A stretch of 64,000 nucleotides of DNA, taken from assembly GCA_006386115.1 (NCBI GenBank), contig VFIW01000089.1:124001-188000 (forward strand). The letters run 5' to 3'. Positions 33,396-42,875 of the stretch are shown here, piece after piece; position 1 is the stretch's first letter; each line of letters begins with the position of its first letter. The position numbers and the translations under genes are program-made. The notes under the pieces are model-generated. The model was not told the DNA's origin and searched no databases. It saw only the letters and a program-made list of their open reading frames with translations. This DNA is from Globisporangium splendens (lineage: Eukaryota; Oomycota; Peronosporomycetes; Pythiales; Pythiaceae).

Positions 33396-33968
33396 ATATG
33401 AGGAGACTACAAAAGGTTAGCGGCCAGCAGCGACTGTAAGCTGACTGTACTGGGGAAAAACAAATACCACAATACGCACTTGATCACCACGTAAACGCTT
33501 GTTCCGAACCGATCGGGCGTCGAATGAAAAGATCGACGAGCTGTTGTTGCCGACCGACGAAGCGGTGCACGCCGTCGACCGTCAGCGCATCAGCCGCACG
33601 CGCTACAGAAGGATCAACAAGCACACTTTAGCACACGCCAACACCACCGCCGTATACAATCGCGCATACCGCTTCTCCCAAAGGCGCCGATGCTTCTTGG
33701 ACGGAGAGAAAACGAAAATGCGCCAATTCTGCAACGCACCCATGCGATCTTTTGCCAACAAGGAAACCTTCTCAAAAGGAAACTGCTACCTTCGCGTCAC
33801 CTCCTCAATGTGCGTACACTCGCATCACAACCAACGCAAACGTTGTGTGTTTGATCGGACATCAACTTAAAGAAAACGAAATGACTCGCATAGCTTATAC
33901 TGAAAATGCCCCATCCTCCTCCAAGTGCAACAATTGTCGCACGAAGGTATCCACTCTTTGTTTTTGTT

Positions 33969-34044
33969 TTTGGCGGGAGATCGCTGCGCGCTCTGATTGG
34001 CGGAACGGAGACTGTGGACCGATTTTCAAAATGATTTTTCGCGC
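33969..34044 (+). promoter_or_regulatory. E2F-like sites and CCAAT box upstream of the E2F gene
   Basis: TTTGGCGGGA at 33969-33978 matches the classical E2F consensus. TTTTTCGCGC at 34035-34044 resembles its TTTCGCGC form. A CCAAT box (reverse, gATTGGcgg) lies between them near 33995-33999. They sit 160-235 bp upstream of the E2F start codon, in the region shared with divergent MCM8. Atypical E2Fs repress E2F targets, so self-repression is plausible. The function is inferred from motifs. Confidence 0.5.
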
Positions 34045-34203
34045 GAGTTTCAAAAGCAGGAGCTGCGCGCGCTTTTTGTCGTCGCCTGCGCACTCGGTAC
34101 AGCAACTCAGTCTTGCACGCGCGGCGTAACTGTGGAGCGTACTCAGTCATTCAGTCAGCGCATCCCTCCTCCCCTATTGCATTCACGCAGTGTGCACGAC
34201 TAT

Positions 34204-36874
34204 ATGGCAATGGACCGCAGTGCGATGCTGAGCCCGATGCGGCCAAAGCCCCATGGTGCAACCGCGAATGGCGCAAACGCGGAAGGACCGGTGACGCCCG
34301 CTGTGATGAGGGTGAGTGCGTATACTGTTCTGGTTTCTTGATGACAGGATGGATGCGTGTGGAATGAGACTGACGCTATTGCTGTTGAACAGGTGAGTGA
34401 GCGCTCGATCCACCACCCGAGCCCGAATCGGACGGAGGCTGCGGCTGCGATGATGCATCTGTTCACTTCATCCACGGTAGACAATGCAAATCCTAGCGCC
34501 AAGGTAAGCGCAAATTCCCTCCCGAGTCTCTTCTATTCTGCTGAATGTATTGACGACGTCGATCATGGTTTGCTTTCACATAGGCTGCAAAGATTCCGAG
34601 GGATACAATGGGAAAGAATGGCAAACTCAAGCGCCGATATGTACGCAAAGTGCCGAGGAAGCTGGACACGTCGTCTGGTTCGGTGGTGAAGAAAGCGATC
34701 AAGCCAGAGAAGAGCGACGCCAAAGATGAACGTGCGGTGAATGACGACGGCCAGGAGCAATCAACAGTCAAGTCTGCGTCTGGGACAGAAAAGGAAGAAC
34801 CGGATGGAGCAAACGGTGAATGGAAGATGTCGGGCGATGAGATCAAATATTTCCCGTTCCGAGAGTACAACCGAAAGGAGAAGTCGCTTGGTTTGCTTTG
34901 CGAAAAGTATGTCTCTTCCTTCGTCTGTGCTTGTTCATATGTGGGGATAACCTAAGCCACCATCTCACGCTTTGTTTTGTTCGTTTGCCCTACGCTTAGC
35001 TTCCTCAAGCTCTATCGCAGCAATCACATGTCGGAGATCTGTTTGGACCGTGCGGCGTCCGAATTGGGCGTGGAGCGCCGACGCATTTACGACATTGTCA
35101 ACATTCTGGAGAGCATCCACCTCGTCAGTCGAAAGTCCAAGAACTTGTACAACTGGCACGGTCTCAGTGCGCTCCCAGTGTCCATCACTGCAATGAAGGC
35201 ACACAATTTCTTTTTTTATTCCCTCAAACTGAGTAAAACCAAAATGATCTAACAACACGACGTTGTCCGCCCACAGATGCGCTATGCAGAGCCACAGAAA
35301 GAAGGATCGATCGGTCCATGCACTTACGACTACAACTTTAAAGGTACTGGACAGTCACTCCACCATCTTCAAATGCATTGAAGAGTACTAACTGAACATT
35401 GTGATTTTGCTTTCCAATTAGCAGATCGACGACGAGGCAAGTCGCTCTCGAAACTCAGTCAAATGTTCGTGCAGCTTTTTCTTCAAAAGGTACAAAGCTT
35501 CTGTGGCTATGGCAATGTGTTTCTTTATCATCAATTGACTCTCATATTTTGCTTTTGAATGCGTAGGAACACTGTATCATCCCACTAGATCAAGCAGCGA
35601 AGCAGCTCATTCAAATGGAAGAAAGTGAAAACGAAGAAGATCGGCTGCTGAAAAGTACGTCCATTCGTTAATTCTTTCGGTCAACTCAAGTGCTCATACT
35701 AACACCTCCGTCGCTGCCTCATTCCCTTATAGCCAAGATTCGAAGACTGTATGACGTTGCGAACGTGCTGGTCAGCGTCGGATTGATCGAGAAGCTTCAG
35801 CTCTCAAACTCGCGCAAACCAGTGTTCCGGTGGCGGAATCGCACGGCTGCGGAGCTGCAGCAGGGTCTCGAGCTTGCGGAAAGGGAGCATGCTTTCCAGG
35901 TGAAGCAGGAAATCCAGCAGCTGCAACAGCAGCAGCAGCAGCCATCCAGGGAGGACGTGACGATCAAATCGGAGAGTCCGTCTTCAATAGATCTCGAATG
36001 CCAAGAAGACGTTGACGCGATGAAGACGTCGCAGTCGTGCGACGAGAGCGACTCGTTCGATGACGGCAGCGACTCGCAGTCGGACTCCAGCTCAAGCAGC
36101 AAACAGAAACGCAAGTACACAAAGTCTGCAGCCGTCAGTCCTGCGTCGTCGGAAGATGATGTCGCAGTGAAACGTACCAAGACGAACTCAGATCCAACAG
36201 CGACATCAGCATCAACACCAGCGCCAAGTGAGAGCAGCACCAGCCCTCAGATGGCGGCAGCAGCACCATCCTCTGTGAGCAGAATGCTTCGCTTTGATGG
36301 GAATAACCTCCCCGTGCATCCTCAGATCATTCTCCATGAGCAGCAAGAGCAAGTCCGAGTGTACATGCAGCAGTACATCCGCGAGTACGTTGACTATTTG
36401 ATCGTGCAGCAAGTGCGACGAGATCCAAACACTGGGGCTGCGCATGCTACTGCCAGAGAGGTCGAAATGGAGTCGTCGGTCGCGACCATCACCCAAGACA
36501 TCCACAGTACGCCAGTGTCGATGCCATCGCTCACCAACCGCGTCACGAGCGACCTCGCCGGCAGCATCCACGACCTGTTGTTCTCAACCAACACCACGAG
36601 TCCTCAGTCAGTCTCGGACCTGTTGACGACCGAGAATCGGGTCATCAGCAAGAATGTGCCTTACGTCTCCATCTCTCCAGCGCGTTCTTTAGATCCATGC
36701 TCAAGTTCTTCAAAGGCTACGGCTGGATCCCCATCCTTGTCCAAGTATCCTCCACCATTACCCCCCGTGAAGTCCTCGGCAACTGCAGCCTCAGAATCGG
36801 CCGACGGGCACGATCAACCACGCAAACTGCTCGCAGAGCTCCAGTCCACGACGTCTGCAGCAGCGCCACTGTGA
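34204..36874 (+). CDS. Atypical E2F transcription factor with two DNA-binding domains
   Basis: Eight inferred exons: 34204-34311, 34393-34503, 34584-34906, 35000-35177, 35277-35343, 35422-35489, 35567-35654 and 35733-36874; about 694 aa with consistent phases. Exons 3-4 encode the first winged helix ([17 protein letters not shown], then [13 protein letters not shown], near residues 170-240). Exons 6-8 encode the second ([16 protein letters not shown], then [18 protein letters not shown], near 270-350). Two such domains and no visible DP-dimerisation or Rb-binding region indicate the E2F7/8 (DEL) class, which binds DNA without DP and represses cell-cycle genes. The long C-terminus is rich in Ser, Gln and acidic residues. 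The exon 4 donor is uncertain: GTGTCC at 35178 keeps the frame, and a GC donor at 35199 would too. The exon 6 acceptor TTAGCAG is a tandem NAGNAG site. Confidence 0.85.
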
Positions 36875-37041
36875 CCAGGCGAACCAGTCTGCCATTCCTG
36901 GGATTATTTAAGAAGCGAAGCGCCGACAAGCACCAGGTCATTGTGGTGATCAAGACTCGTGTCCATGGAAACGAGAACGAGCTGACAAAGCTAGAGTGAT
37001 ATGAATGAGAGAGCCAACCGTGTGAGATGTGCTATAGAGTG

Positions 37042-37058
37042 GAGAGAGAGAGAGAGAG
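37042..37058. repeat. GA dinucleotide microsatellite
   Basis: A short GA run in the 36.9-37.2 kb gap between E2F and ATP11. The gap otherwise contains nothing recognisable apart from the presumed ATP11 promoter. Confidence 0.8.
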
Positions 37059-37238
37059 CAGCCAGTTTTGTGTGCGTGTCGTGTGAAAAACGGAAATGTT
37101 GTGTGAGACTTTGGACAAAAGCATCCGTTCAACTGGCCAATTGAAAAATTGATGCATTGGCGGTCTCTCTAATTTTATATTTGACAACCTTTTGTGTGGC
37201 TGGCACGATTGACACACACATACACACAAAACGACCAA

Positions 37239-38010
37239 ATGGCGCTGACGACGATGCTGCGCCGTGCGAGCAGTCTTCGTTGCCGCAGCAGTGGCGCCAC
37301 GCTCCAGCTGCCACTGCAGCAGCGCTGCCGCCTGTTCTCGACGGACGAGGGCAGCAAGATCACGTCGGGCGGCTTCTCGTACCCGGCGCCGCGGTCGCTG
37401 CAGCAGATCGTGAAGCTCGAGCTTTTGGAGAACGAGTCGCAGGAGCAGATCCGCGCGATCTGGGAGGACTACCACCGCGAGAAGGACGACTCGCTGGCCA
37501 CGACACTCGGCAGCGAGCAGTATGCGCGCCTCGTGCAGCGCGCTACGGCGTCGCCGTTCTTCCTCTTCCCCGTGTACCGCCAGGAGGGCTTTTTCAACAT
37601 GATCTGCCAGTTCCAGGACACGTGCTTCCTGCTCACGTACCTGGAGGCGTTCAAGGAGAACCCGGGGCTCGCGCCGCCGTGCCTCACAGTGTCGCTTTAT
37701 GATGACCTGGTCGAGAACAAGCAGATCGGACTGCTGCGCGCCGATGTGATCAACATACTCGACAAAAAGGTGCGTGCTTTATGGCAAATATAAGAGTGGA
37801 ATTTGTACTTAGAGTGGGTGATATGGATTGTGCATATATATATAGGAATCGCAAGTGCTCTTGGAGCAACTGATCGCAAGCTACTCGGACGAAAAGCTCT
37901 TCGCGTGGGTCCACCGATTCAATCACGAGCCCGAGCAGTTTGACTTTGAAGCGTACCGCCTCGAGATGCAAAACTACACGGCGGCGCTGCCGTCCACTGA
38001 GTCAGCGTAG
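37239..38010 (+). CDS. ATP11: Mitochondrial ATP synthase F1 assembly factor (ATP11/ATPAF1)
   Basis: Two exons, 37239-37769 and 37846-38010 (GTGCGT...TATATAG intron of 76 bp), encode 231 aa. The start MALTTMLRRASSLRCR gives an Arg-rich, acid-free mitochondrial presequence ending near RRLFS-like QRCRLFSTDEG. The core carries the ATP11 landmarks: IWEDYHREKDDSLATTL, then FFLFPVYRQEGFFNMICQFQ, and LTYLEAFKENPGLAPPCLTVSLYDDL. ATP11 binds free F1 beta subunits and prevents their aggregation until the alpha3beta3 ring is built. The upstream in-frame extension to 37194 begins at a GTG codon and is not expected to be used. Confidence 0.88.
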
Positions 38011-38371
38011 ATGCCCCAGACACATGCAATCAACGCGATATAAAGAGCATGAGTGGCCAATTAAACAGAGAGAAAGACAAAGTGTGGCTGCGTGTGCGAG
38101 CAAATGCTGAGAATGGAGGTGTTGACGTATGAAGTCTGGAGCTTGTGACGAGAACAAACAGACACCTTCTCTTTTACCTTTCTGTTGTACATTTGCCTTT
38201 TTATTCTAGTTGGATCTTCTAATTTCAATTTAAAATAGGTTTGTAAAATAACTATAGAGTTCAATCATAAAGTTGGCAGTTACTATACAAGGTGTAGAAG
38301 CTTTTTTTTCCTCGTTTTCAGTGCATGTCGCCCAGTGCGCGGTACTCCCCGAGGTGTTTTGCTATCACACT

Positions 38372-38394
38372 CAAGGTTTTATCGTAAAACCTTG
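38372..38394. repeat. Short perfect palindrome CAAGGTTTTA-TCG-TAAAACCTTG
   Basis: Ten-base arms with a 3-base spacer, 90 bp upstream of the presumed FAIM-WW start. A third copy of the arm (CAAGGTTTTA) follows at 38403-38412. It may be a binding site of a dimeric regulator or the end of a small mobile element. It also lies inside the upstream-open reading frame of the next gene. Confidence 0.5.
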
Positions 38395-38485
38395 TCCAAC
38401 AACAAGGTTTTATTCTCGTCATGTGCTTTTCGATGGCTGCTTTCCATCATTTCCATCATTCTCCGCTAGACGAAGAAGCTCTGTC

Positions 38486-39844
38486 ATGACGCTCTCAGCG
38501 CCGTCGTTGCCGCACGGCGACAGCTTCTCGCAGTCGCTCTCGCATCTGCACCCGCGTGGTTCGTACCTCGGAAGACGCAGCAGCAGCAGCATCCACGCCC
38601 AGATCCAGTTCGAGCAGCAGCAGTATGAGAACGCGCACGTGCTGCGTGTGAGCCACGAGGTCGAGAACATCGGCGCGCGCGTGCCGATGTCCAAGAAACG
38701 CATCTCGTGGCGGTTTGTGCTCGCAGGGTCGGAGCAGGTGCACACGGTGACGCTCGAGCACTCTCGCATCACGGCCAAGAAGCGGCTGCGACTCGACGGG
38801 CGGCGATTGTTCAACTCGGAGCACTACTGCGCTGGCGACTGGAAGTACGAGTTTAAAGTGGGCAAGGAGGAGCCGACGCCGCTGTTCACCGTCGTGATCA
38901 AGGATGTGAAGGCCACGGTCGTGGAGCAGCATAGCGTCGCGGGCATCTACGAGCTGTACGCGGACGGGTTCCCGTGGGAGCAGCTCCCCGAGCGCGTGTT
39001 TGCGGCTAACATGAAACGCAAGATCTCGAATCCCGTGTGGAGCAGCGACAAGTTTGCGCGCCGCGTGACAGACTCCGTGTTCGACTTGCAGCACAACAAC
39101 CAGCAGCCGGGTCAGGGCCACTCGTGGTGCTTTGCGTTCGGCGTGCTCGGTACGATCCATCAGTTGGAGCTGTGGGACCTCGAACAGGGCGAATTTGTCG
39201 TCGTGCTGGACTGCAGGGAGCTCGCGCGTGTGAACCATGACGATATTGAAGAAGATACGTGGGAGTACGAGTACACACTGGCGAGCCAGCATGAGCTCGT
39301 GCTCGCAGTGACGCTGGAGGATGACGGCAAGAAGTTTGAGTTCTTCATCGATGGCTCCCCGTGGAAAGACATTAGCGAGACCGATTTCGTGCTGCAGCCA
39401 GGGTGGTTCCCAGTCTACTCGCGCTCGAAGGGCAGCGCATACTTTCGGAATCACACCACGGGCGAGACTCAATGGGAGAAGCCGATCATGTCCCGCAACG
39501 GCTCCATCATTGAACAAATCCCGTCCCAGGATCTGAAGCCAACGGTGTCACCAACAGAGCACCACGAGAAGATGGTCAACGTGTTTGACAGCAATGCTCT
39601 CGAGTTCCAGGCACCAGTGCCTCTGCCAGTACAGGAAGAAGTCAATTTGCTGGATTTCTCCGAGATCTCGGTGCACTCGTCGCCCAAAGCGCAGGCAGCG
39701 AATTACGCATTTGACCCGTTCGATCCTATTTTTCACGCGTCGGCGGCTCCACAGGTCGCGCGCCGGCAGTCACCAATGCCATCGCAACAGTATCCACAGC
39801 AACCACGACAACAGCATCAGCTCCCGATAGATTTGCTGTCCTGA
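38486..39844 (+). CDS. FAIM-like double domain protein with a WW domain
   Basis: A single-exon gene; ATG 38486 (MTLSAPSLPHG) gives 452 aa. The frame is open to 38273, but that part is low in complexity and crosses a palindrome. Two tandem beta-rich modules resemble Fas apoptotic inhibitory molecule (FAIM): ISWRFVLAGSEQVHTVTLEHS through FTVVIKD, and HSWCFAFGVLGTIHQLELWD through FEFFIDG. A WW domain follows at about residues 306-335 (PGWFPVYSRSKGSAYF ... TGETQWEKP), which binds proline-rich ligands. The C-terminal tail is rich in Gln and Pro and includes NLLDF, a possible clathrin-box-like motif. FAIM proteins protect against protein aggregation and cell death in animals; the role here is unknown. 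Confidence 0.75.
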   Translation: MTLSAPSLPHGDSFSQSLSHLHPRGSYLGRRSSSSIHAQIQFEQQQYENAHVLRVSHEVENIGARVPMSKKRISWRFVLAGSEQVHTVTLEHSRITAKKRLRLDGRRLFNSEHYCAGDWKYEFKVGKEEPTPLFTVVIKDVKATVVEQHSVAGIYELYADGFPWEQLPERVFAANMKRKISNPVWSSDKFARRVTDSVFDLQHNNQQPGQGHSWCFAFGVLGTIHQLELWDLEQGEFVVVLDCRELARVNHDDIEEDTWEYEYTLASQHELVLAVTLEDDGKKFEFFIDGSPWKDISETDFVLQPGWFPVYSRSKGSAYFRNHTTGETQWEKPIMSRNGSIIEQIPSQDLKPTVSPTEHHEKMVNVFDSNALEFQAPVPLPVQEEVNLLDFSEISVHSSPKAQAANYAFDPFDPIFHASAAPQVARRQSPMPSQQYPQQPRQQHQLPIDLLS

Positions 39845-40011
39845 TTGAGTACGAGAGTAAATAGGCGGCGCAATAGAGTCACGAATGAACAGTGGTGTTG
39901 CTCTGATGTACTTGTAGGTCGTTTGTGGCTTTAATAATGTGATGTGTGATCCTGAAATTTATCTAACTGGTATTTCTTTGTTCGGCGTCAGTTTTCTGGG
40001 CTTTTGTCCAC

Positions 40012-40872
40012 TTATCCGATCAAGTTTTTGATCAAATCCTTGAGCGGCTCCTGTTCTCGCTTGTCGACGAGATCGAAGACGGTCACGAACGCCATAAAGT
40101 GCTTAAAGCACGAGTTCAGATGCGCCTCGGCACCGAGACTCACGATCTTGTCGAAATGCGAGTAGTACACGTGCGCGTACACGCGGAAGAGCCGACGGAA
40201 GATATTTTTCACAATCGTTGTGAAGCCGCGGCAGTACGTCGCTCCCTCGCGCATCGGGAAGATCGTGTCGTCGTTGAGCAAGTCCTCGACCCACGCCATC
40301 AGCATGTCGATGTACTCTGGCGCCGGGAGTTTCACGGGCGACTTGTACTTGTGGTCGTCCTTCCACAGGTGTTCAAACCTACAAATCAAGCGCAGTATGG
40401 TTCTTTATCGATACGATACAAATGCAAACAAAGTTTCGTGGCGACGTACTTTGGTCCAGCGCTCATCTGGGGACAACACTCAGCCGTGCAGAACTCGATG
40501 ATCGTGCCGTAGATGATACTGATCTCATTAAAGAAGTCCACGGCTACAGTCGAAGAGCGCGTTCCGTCAACATAAAGCATCATTTAATGCAAATAAACTA
40601 AATGCACAAGGTACTCACTGTGAACTGCGAGCCAGTCGTTCGGGTCTTCTCCCGCTGGAACTGCCACGGCATTCCTCATATCACCACTGCATCGCATTTA
40701 CACACATGAGCTTCTACGGTGAGTCACTCAAGGTTAATGGATCAAACACACACATGCACACGTACTTTCCCAGTGTCGCCTGTGCGTGCTTGTGCAGATC
40801 GTAGCGCTTGGTGCCATGGTTGTGGTTCTTCTTTGGCCGGGACGTCTTGCTGCGGCTGAATAGATTGTTCAT
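40012..40872 (-). CDS. MOB1: MOB kinase activator (MOB1-like)
   Basis: Four exons, 40766-40872, 40619-40686, 40450-40543 and 40012-40378, all in phase, give 211 aa, the family's length. The start is [15 protein letters not shown]. Hallmarks are HKHAQATLG, then NDWLAVHTVDFFNEI, the zinc Cys pair in [20 protein letters not shown], and the zinc His pair in [10 protein letters not shown] and [11 protein letters not shown]1 binds and activates NDR/LATS kinases in mitotic exit, cytokinesis and polarity. The MOB1 assignment rests on MSAGPK and the full-length match; MOB2 and phocein are less likely. It converges with the FAIM-WW gene. Confidence 0.92.
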
Positions 40873-41005
40873 CGTGGGCCAATTTTTCTTCTTCCTCCTC
40901 TGTCGACGACTGCAAATGGCCAGCGGGCACTCGCTGCTATGGCGTGGCGGTTATTTCCGGCGGATGCATGGCCGTGGTGCTCGAATGGCTACATTTAGAA
41001 TGTCG

Positions 41006-41135
41006 GAGTGATGGTCATCTGAGTGCAACAACTTGACCATCATTCTGACTCACCTCATCCTTCAATCCAGACACCATCACTCCGCGCCAACAGATACAGT
41101 GCGAGAGACCATAACTGTTGGCGCAGAGTGATGGT
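41006..41135. repeat. Two adjacent hairpins built from one short inverted motif
   Basis: The motif GAGTGATGGT and its complement occur four times. The first hairpin pairs GAGTGATGGTCA (41007-41018) with TGACCATCATTC. The second pairs ACCATCACTCCGCGCCAACAG (41073-41093) with CTGTTGGCGCAGAGTGATGGT (41115-41135): 21-bp arms, one mismatch, 21-base loop. They lie in the gap between the MOB1-like and GPCR-PIPK-like genes. The element may be a foldback mobile element or a small-RNA source. Confidence 0.6.
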
Positions 41136-41277
41136 CTCACGTTGAAGATCCTGCAAGGCGAAATGACAGCAAATGGATACAGCCCCACCATACTTTGGGG
41201 GCCATTGTGTGCAGCCTTTCTCACTCTGCGCTGGTGCGCAGGGATCCCATTTCCTCTTTCTCCCTCAAGCCAAGCAA

Positions 41278-42755
41278 TCAGTTAAGACGAAGATGCCTCT
41301 CTCCATCTCTCACCTTGTTCTCGTGCTGCACACAATCGTGCTGCTTCTCAAGCAGTGCGGCGCTCCGCTTTGCAGCACGCCGGGCTTCCAAACACAGCTC
41401 GTGGTTAAACTGGACCTGAAGACCCACGAAGTCGAGATCAAGACGAAAGCACCTACCAAGATCGAAGGCGTCCAAGACCAAAGTGCATCGGCAAACGATT
41501 GCTCGTACATGACGTTGTCGATGCCGCACACTTTGCGGGTGTTCTGGAAGATCTGCGGTGCGTAGTCTGCGACCACGAGTTTCTCGCAGCAGCGGTGCTC
41601 GTTGTTGTACACTGCGGTGGCGACGCGCCTGTTCTCGTTGTATAGCCCCGACAGGATATCGTTCTCCTCCCTGTGCAGCAGCGACGCAATGGCTATCTGG
41701 TCCATGGAATTGCCACGTGAGCGACCCAAAAGCGGCTGTCGATCCCAGCTATCGGCGTGTCGTTAATGCTGCAGCAGATGCCAGCAGTCGTGGACCGTGT
41801 CAGATCCTTCCGCAAAGCCGTCATGGTGCTGCTACTGGACCTCGAAGCCTCATTCGTGCTACATTCTTTGGCAGCAAGTTCTCGCTCGAGCATTTCTGGT
41901 ACAACTCGGTGTCGAGCACCCATACGATGAGCAGAACACCGGGTACGTGACTTCCGGTTGGCGGCGCACGAACCGGAAAGAGCAGCACGTGTAGCGAGAG
42001 GACAAAGCTGCCGATGATCTCGCCATACAGGTACACCTCGTTGGTGTTGCTCACCTGGGTTGCGTCCGAAGCGCGCCGGAGCCAGCACATGCTCATCGCC
42101 GAGCACCATACAAGTACCGCTGGTAGACAGAAAACGCAGACACGCCGCTAAAGCTCCAGACGCTGCACATAGGCACAATGAAGCACAAGACAATGCTGAG
42201 TACGGAGGACGACCTGCATAAATATGAATCTCGGACGGCGACGTACATGGTGTGATTGGCCCAAGATTTGCAGTTGTAGCTTGTCCTTGGGTTCACGAGC
42301 GCCACAAATAGAGCGAGCGACAACTTGCAGTGCCATCCGGCGCTCGCAAACAAGGACAAAACTATACACACACGCCAACATGAACGCATGTGATGTGCTG
42401 AATGACTCATTATCAGCGTATCTAACAAGGAGAGTCGACACCTCATACCTGGTCATACACCGCCATCACCGCACAGTCTTCAGCATGAAGCGTTTTTGGG
42501 GGTTCCCATACATTTCTAATAATCGATCTGTTTTGAATTGCTGATCGTGCTACTGGGACGTAATGCCATCTCACAACAACTCCATGCGGTTTGTGTGTCG
42601 AGCAAGTAGGTGCTGCGCGGAACGCAGTGTAGCCATTCACATTTTGAGTGAGTGTAGTTGCCTACGCTGCACGGAGCACAACACCAAAGTGACAGTAGCA
42701 GCAGCATGACTAGTTTGGCATGCCGCCGAGCTGTTAGCCACGGTCGGCAGCTCAT
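41278..42755 (-). pseudogene. GPCR-PIPK-like gene, truncated before the kinase core
   Basis: Minus-strand reading frames form a series. A signal-like hydrophobic start (VMLLLLSLWCCAP) is followed by several hydrophobic helices (ALFVALVNP, SVLSIVLCFIVPMCSVWSF and EIIGSFVLSLHVLLF). Then comes a segment at 41470-41705 with ILSGLYNENRR, VADYAPQIFQNTRKVCGID and YEQSFADALW. That last pattern is the N-terminal edge of a phosphatidylinositol-phosphate kinase domain, as in the GPCR-PIPK receptors of oomycetes and Dictyostelium. After FADALW the kinase core (GKSGS-type loop and catalytic motifs) is absent, and the sequence turns into unrelated short frames. Exon boundaries could not be resolved. It may be a truncated pseudogene or a receptor that lost its kinase. 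Confidence 0.45.
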
Positions 42756-42875
42756 GCCTGGCCGCTACTCACTACAGTCGCTCACGATGGTGCCTTGGGT
42801 CTCTAGGCGTTGTGTACAACTCGCAGGCAGCGCGAGTCATCTTCACTGAAAAATACACTAGGGCACATATATCTG

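Noticed and set aside
38495..39517. 340-codon minus-strand ORF opposite the FAIM-WW gene
   Set aside because: Composition is that of a GC-rich antisense shadow and no motif is present.
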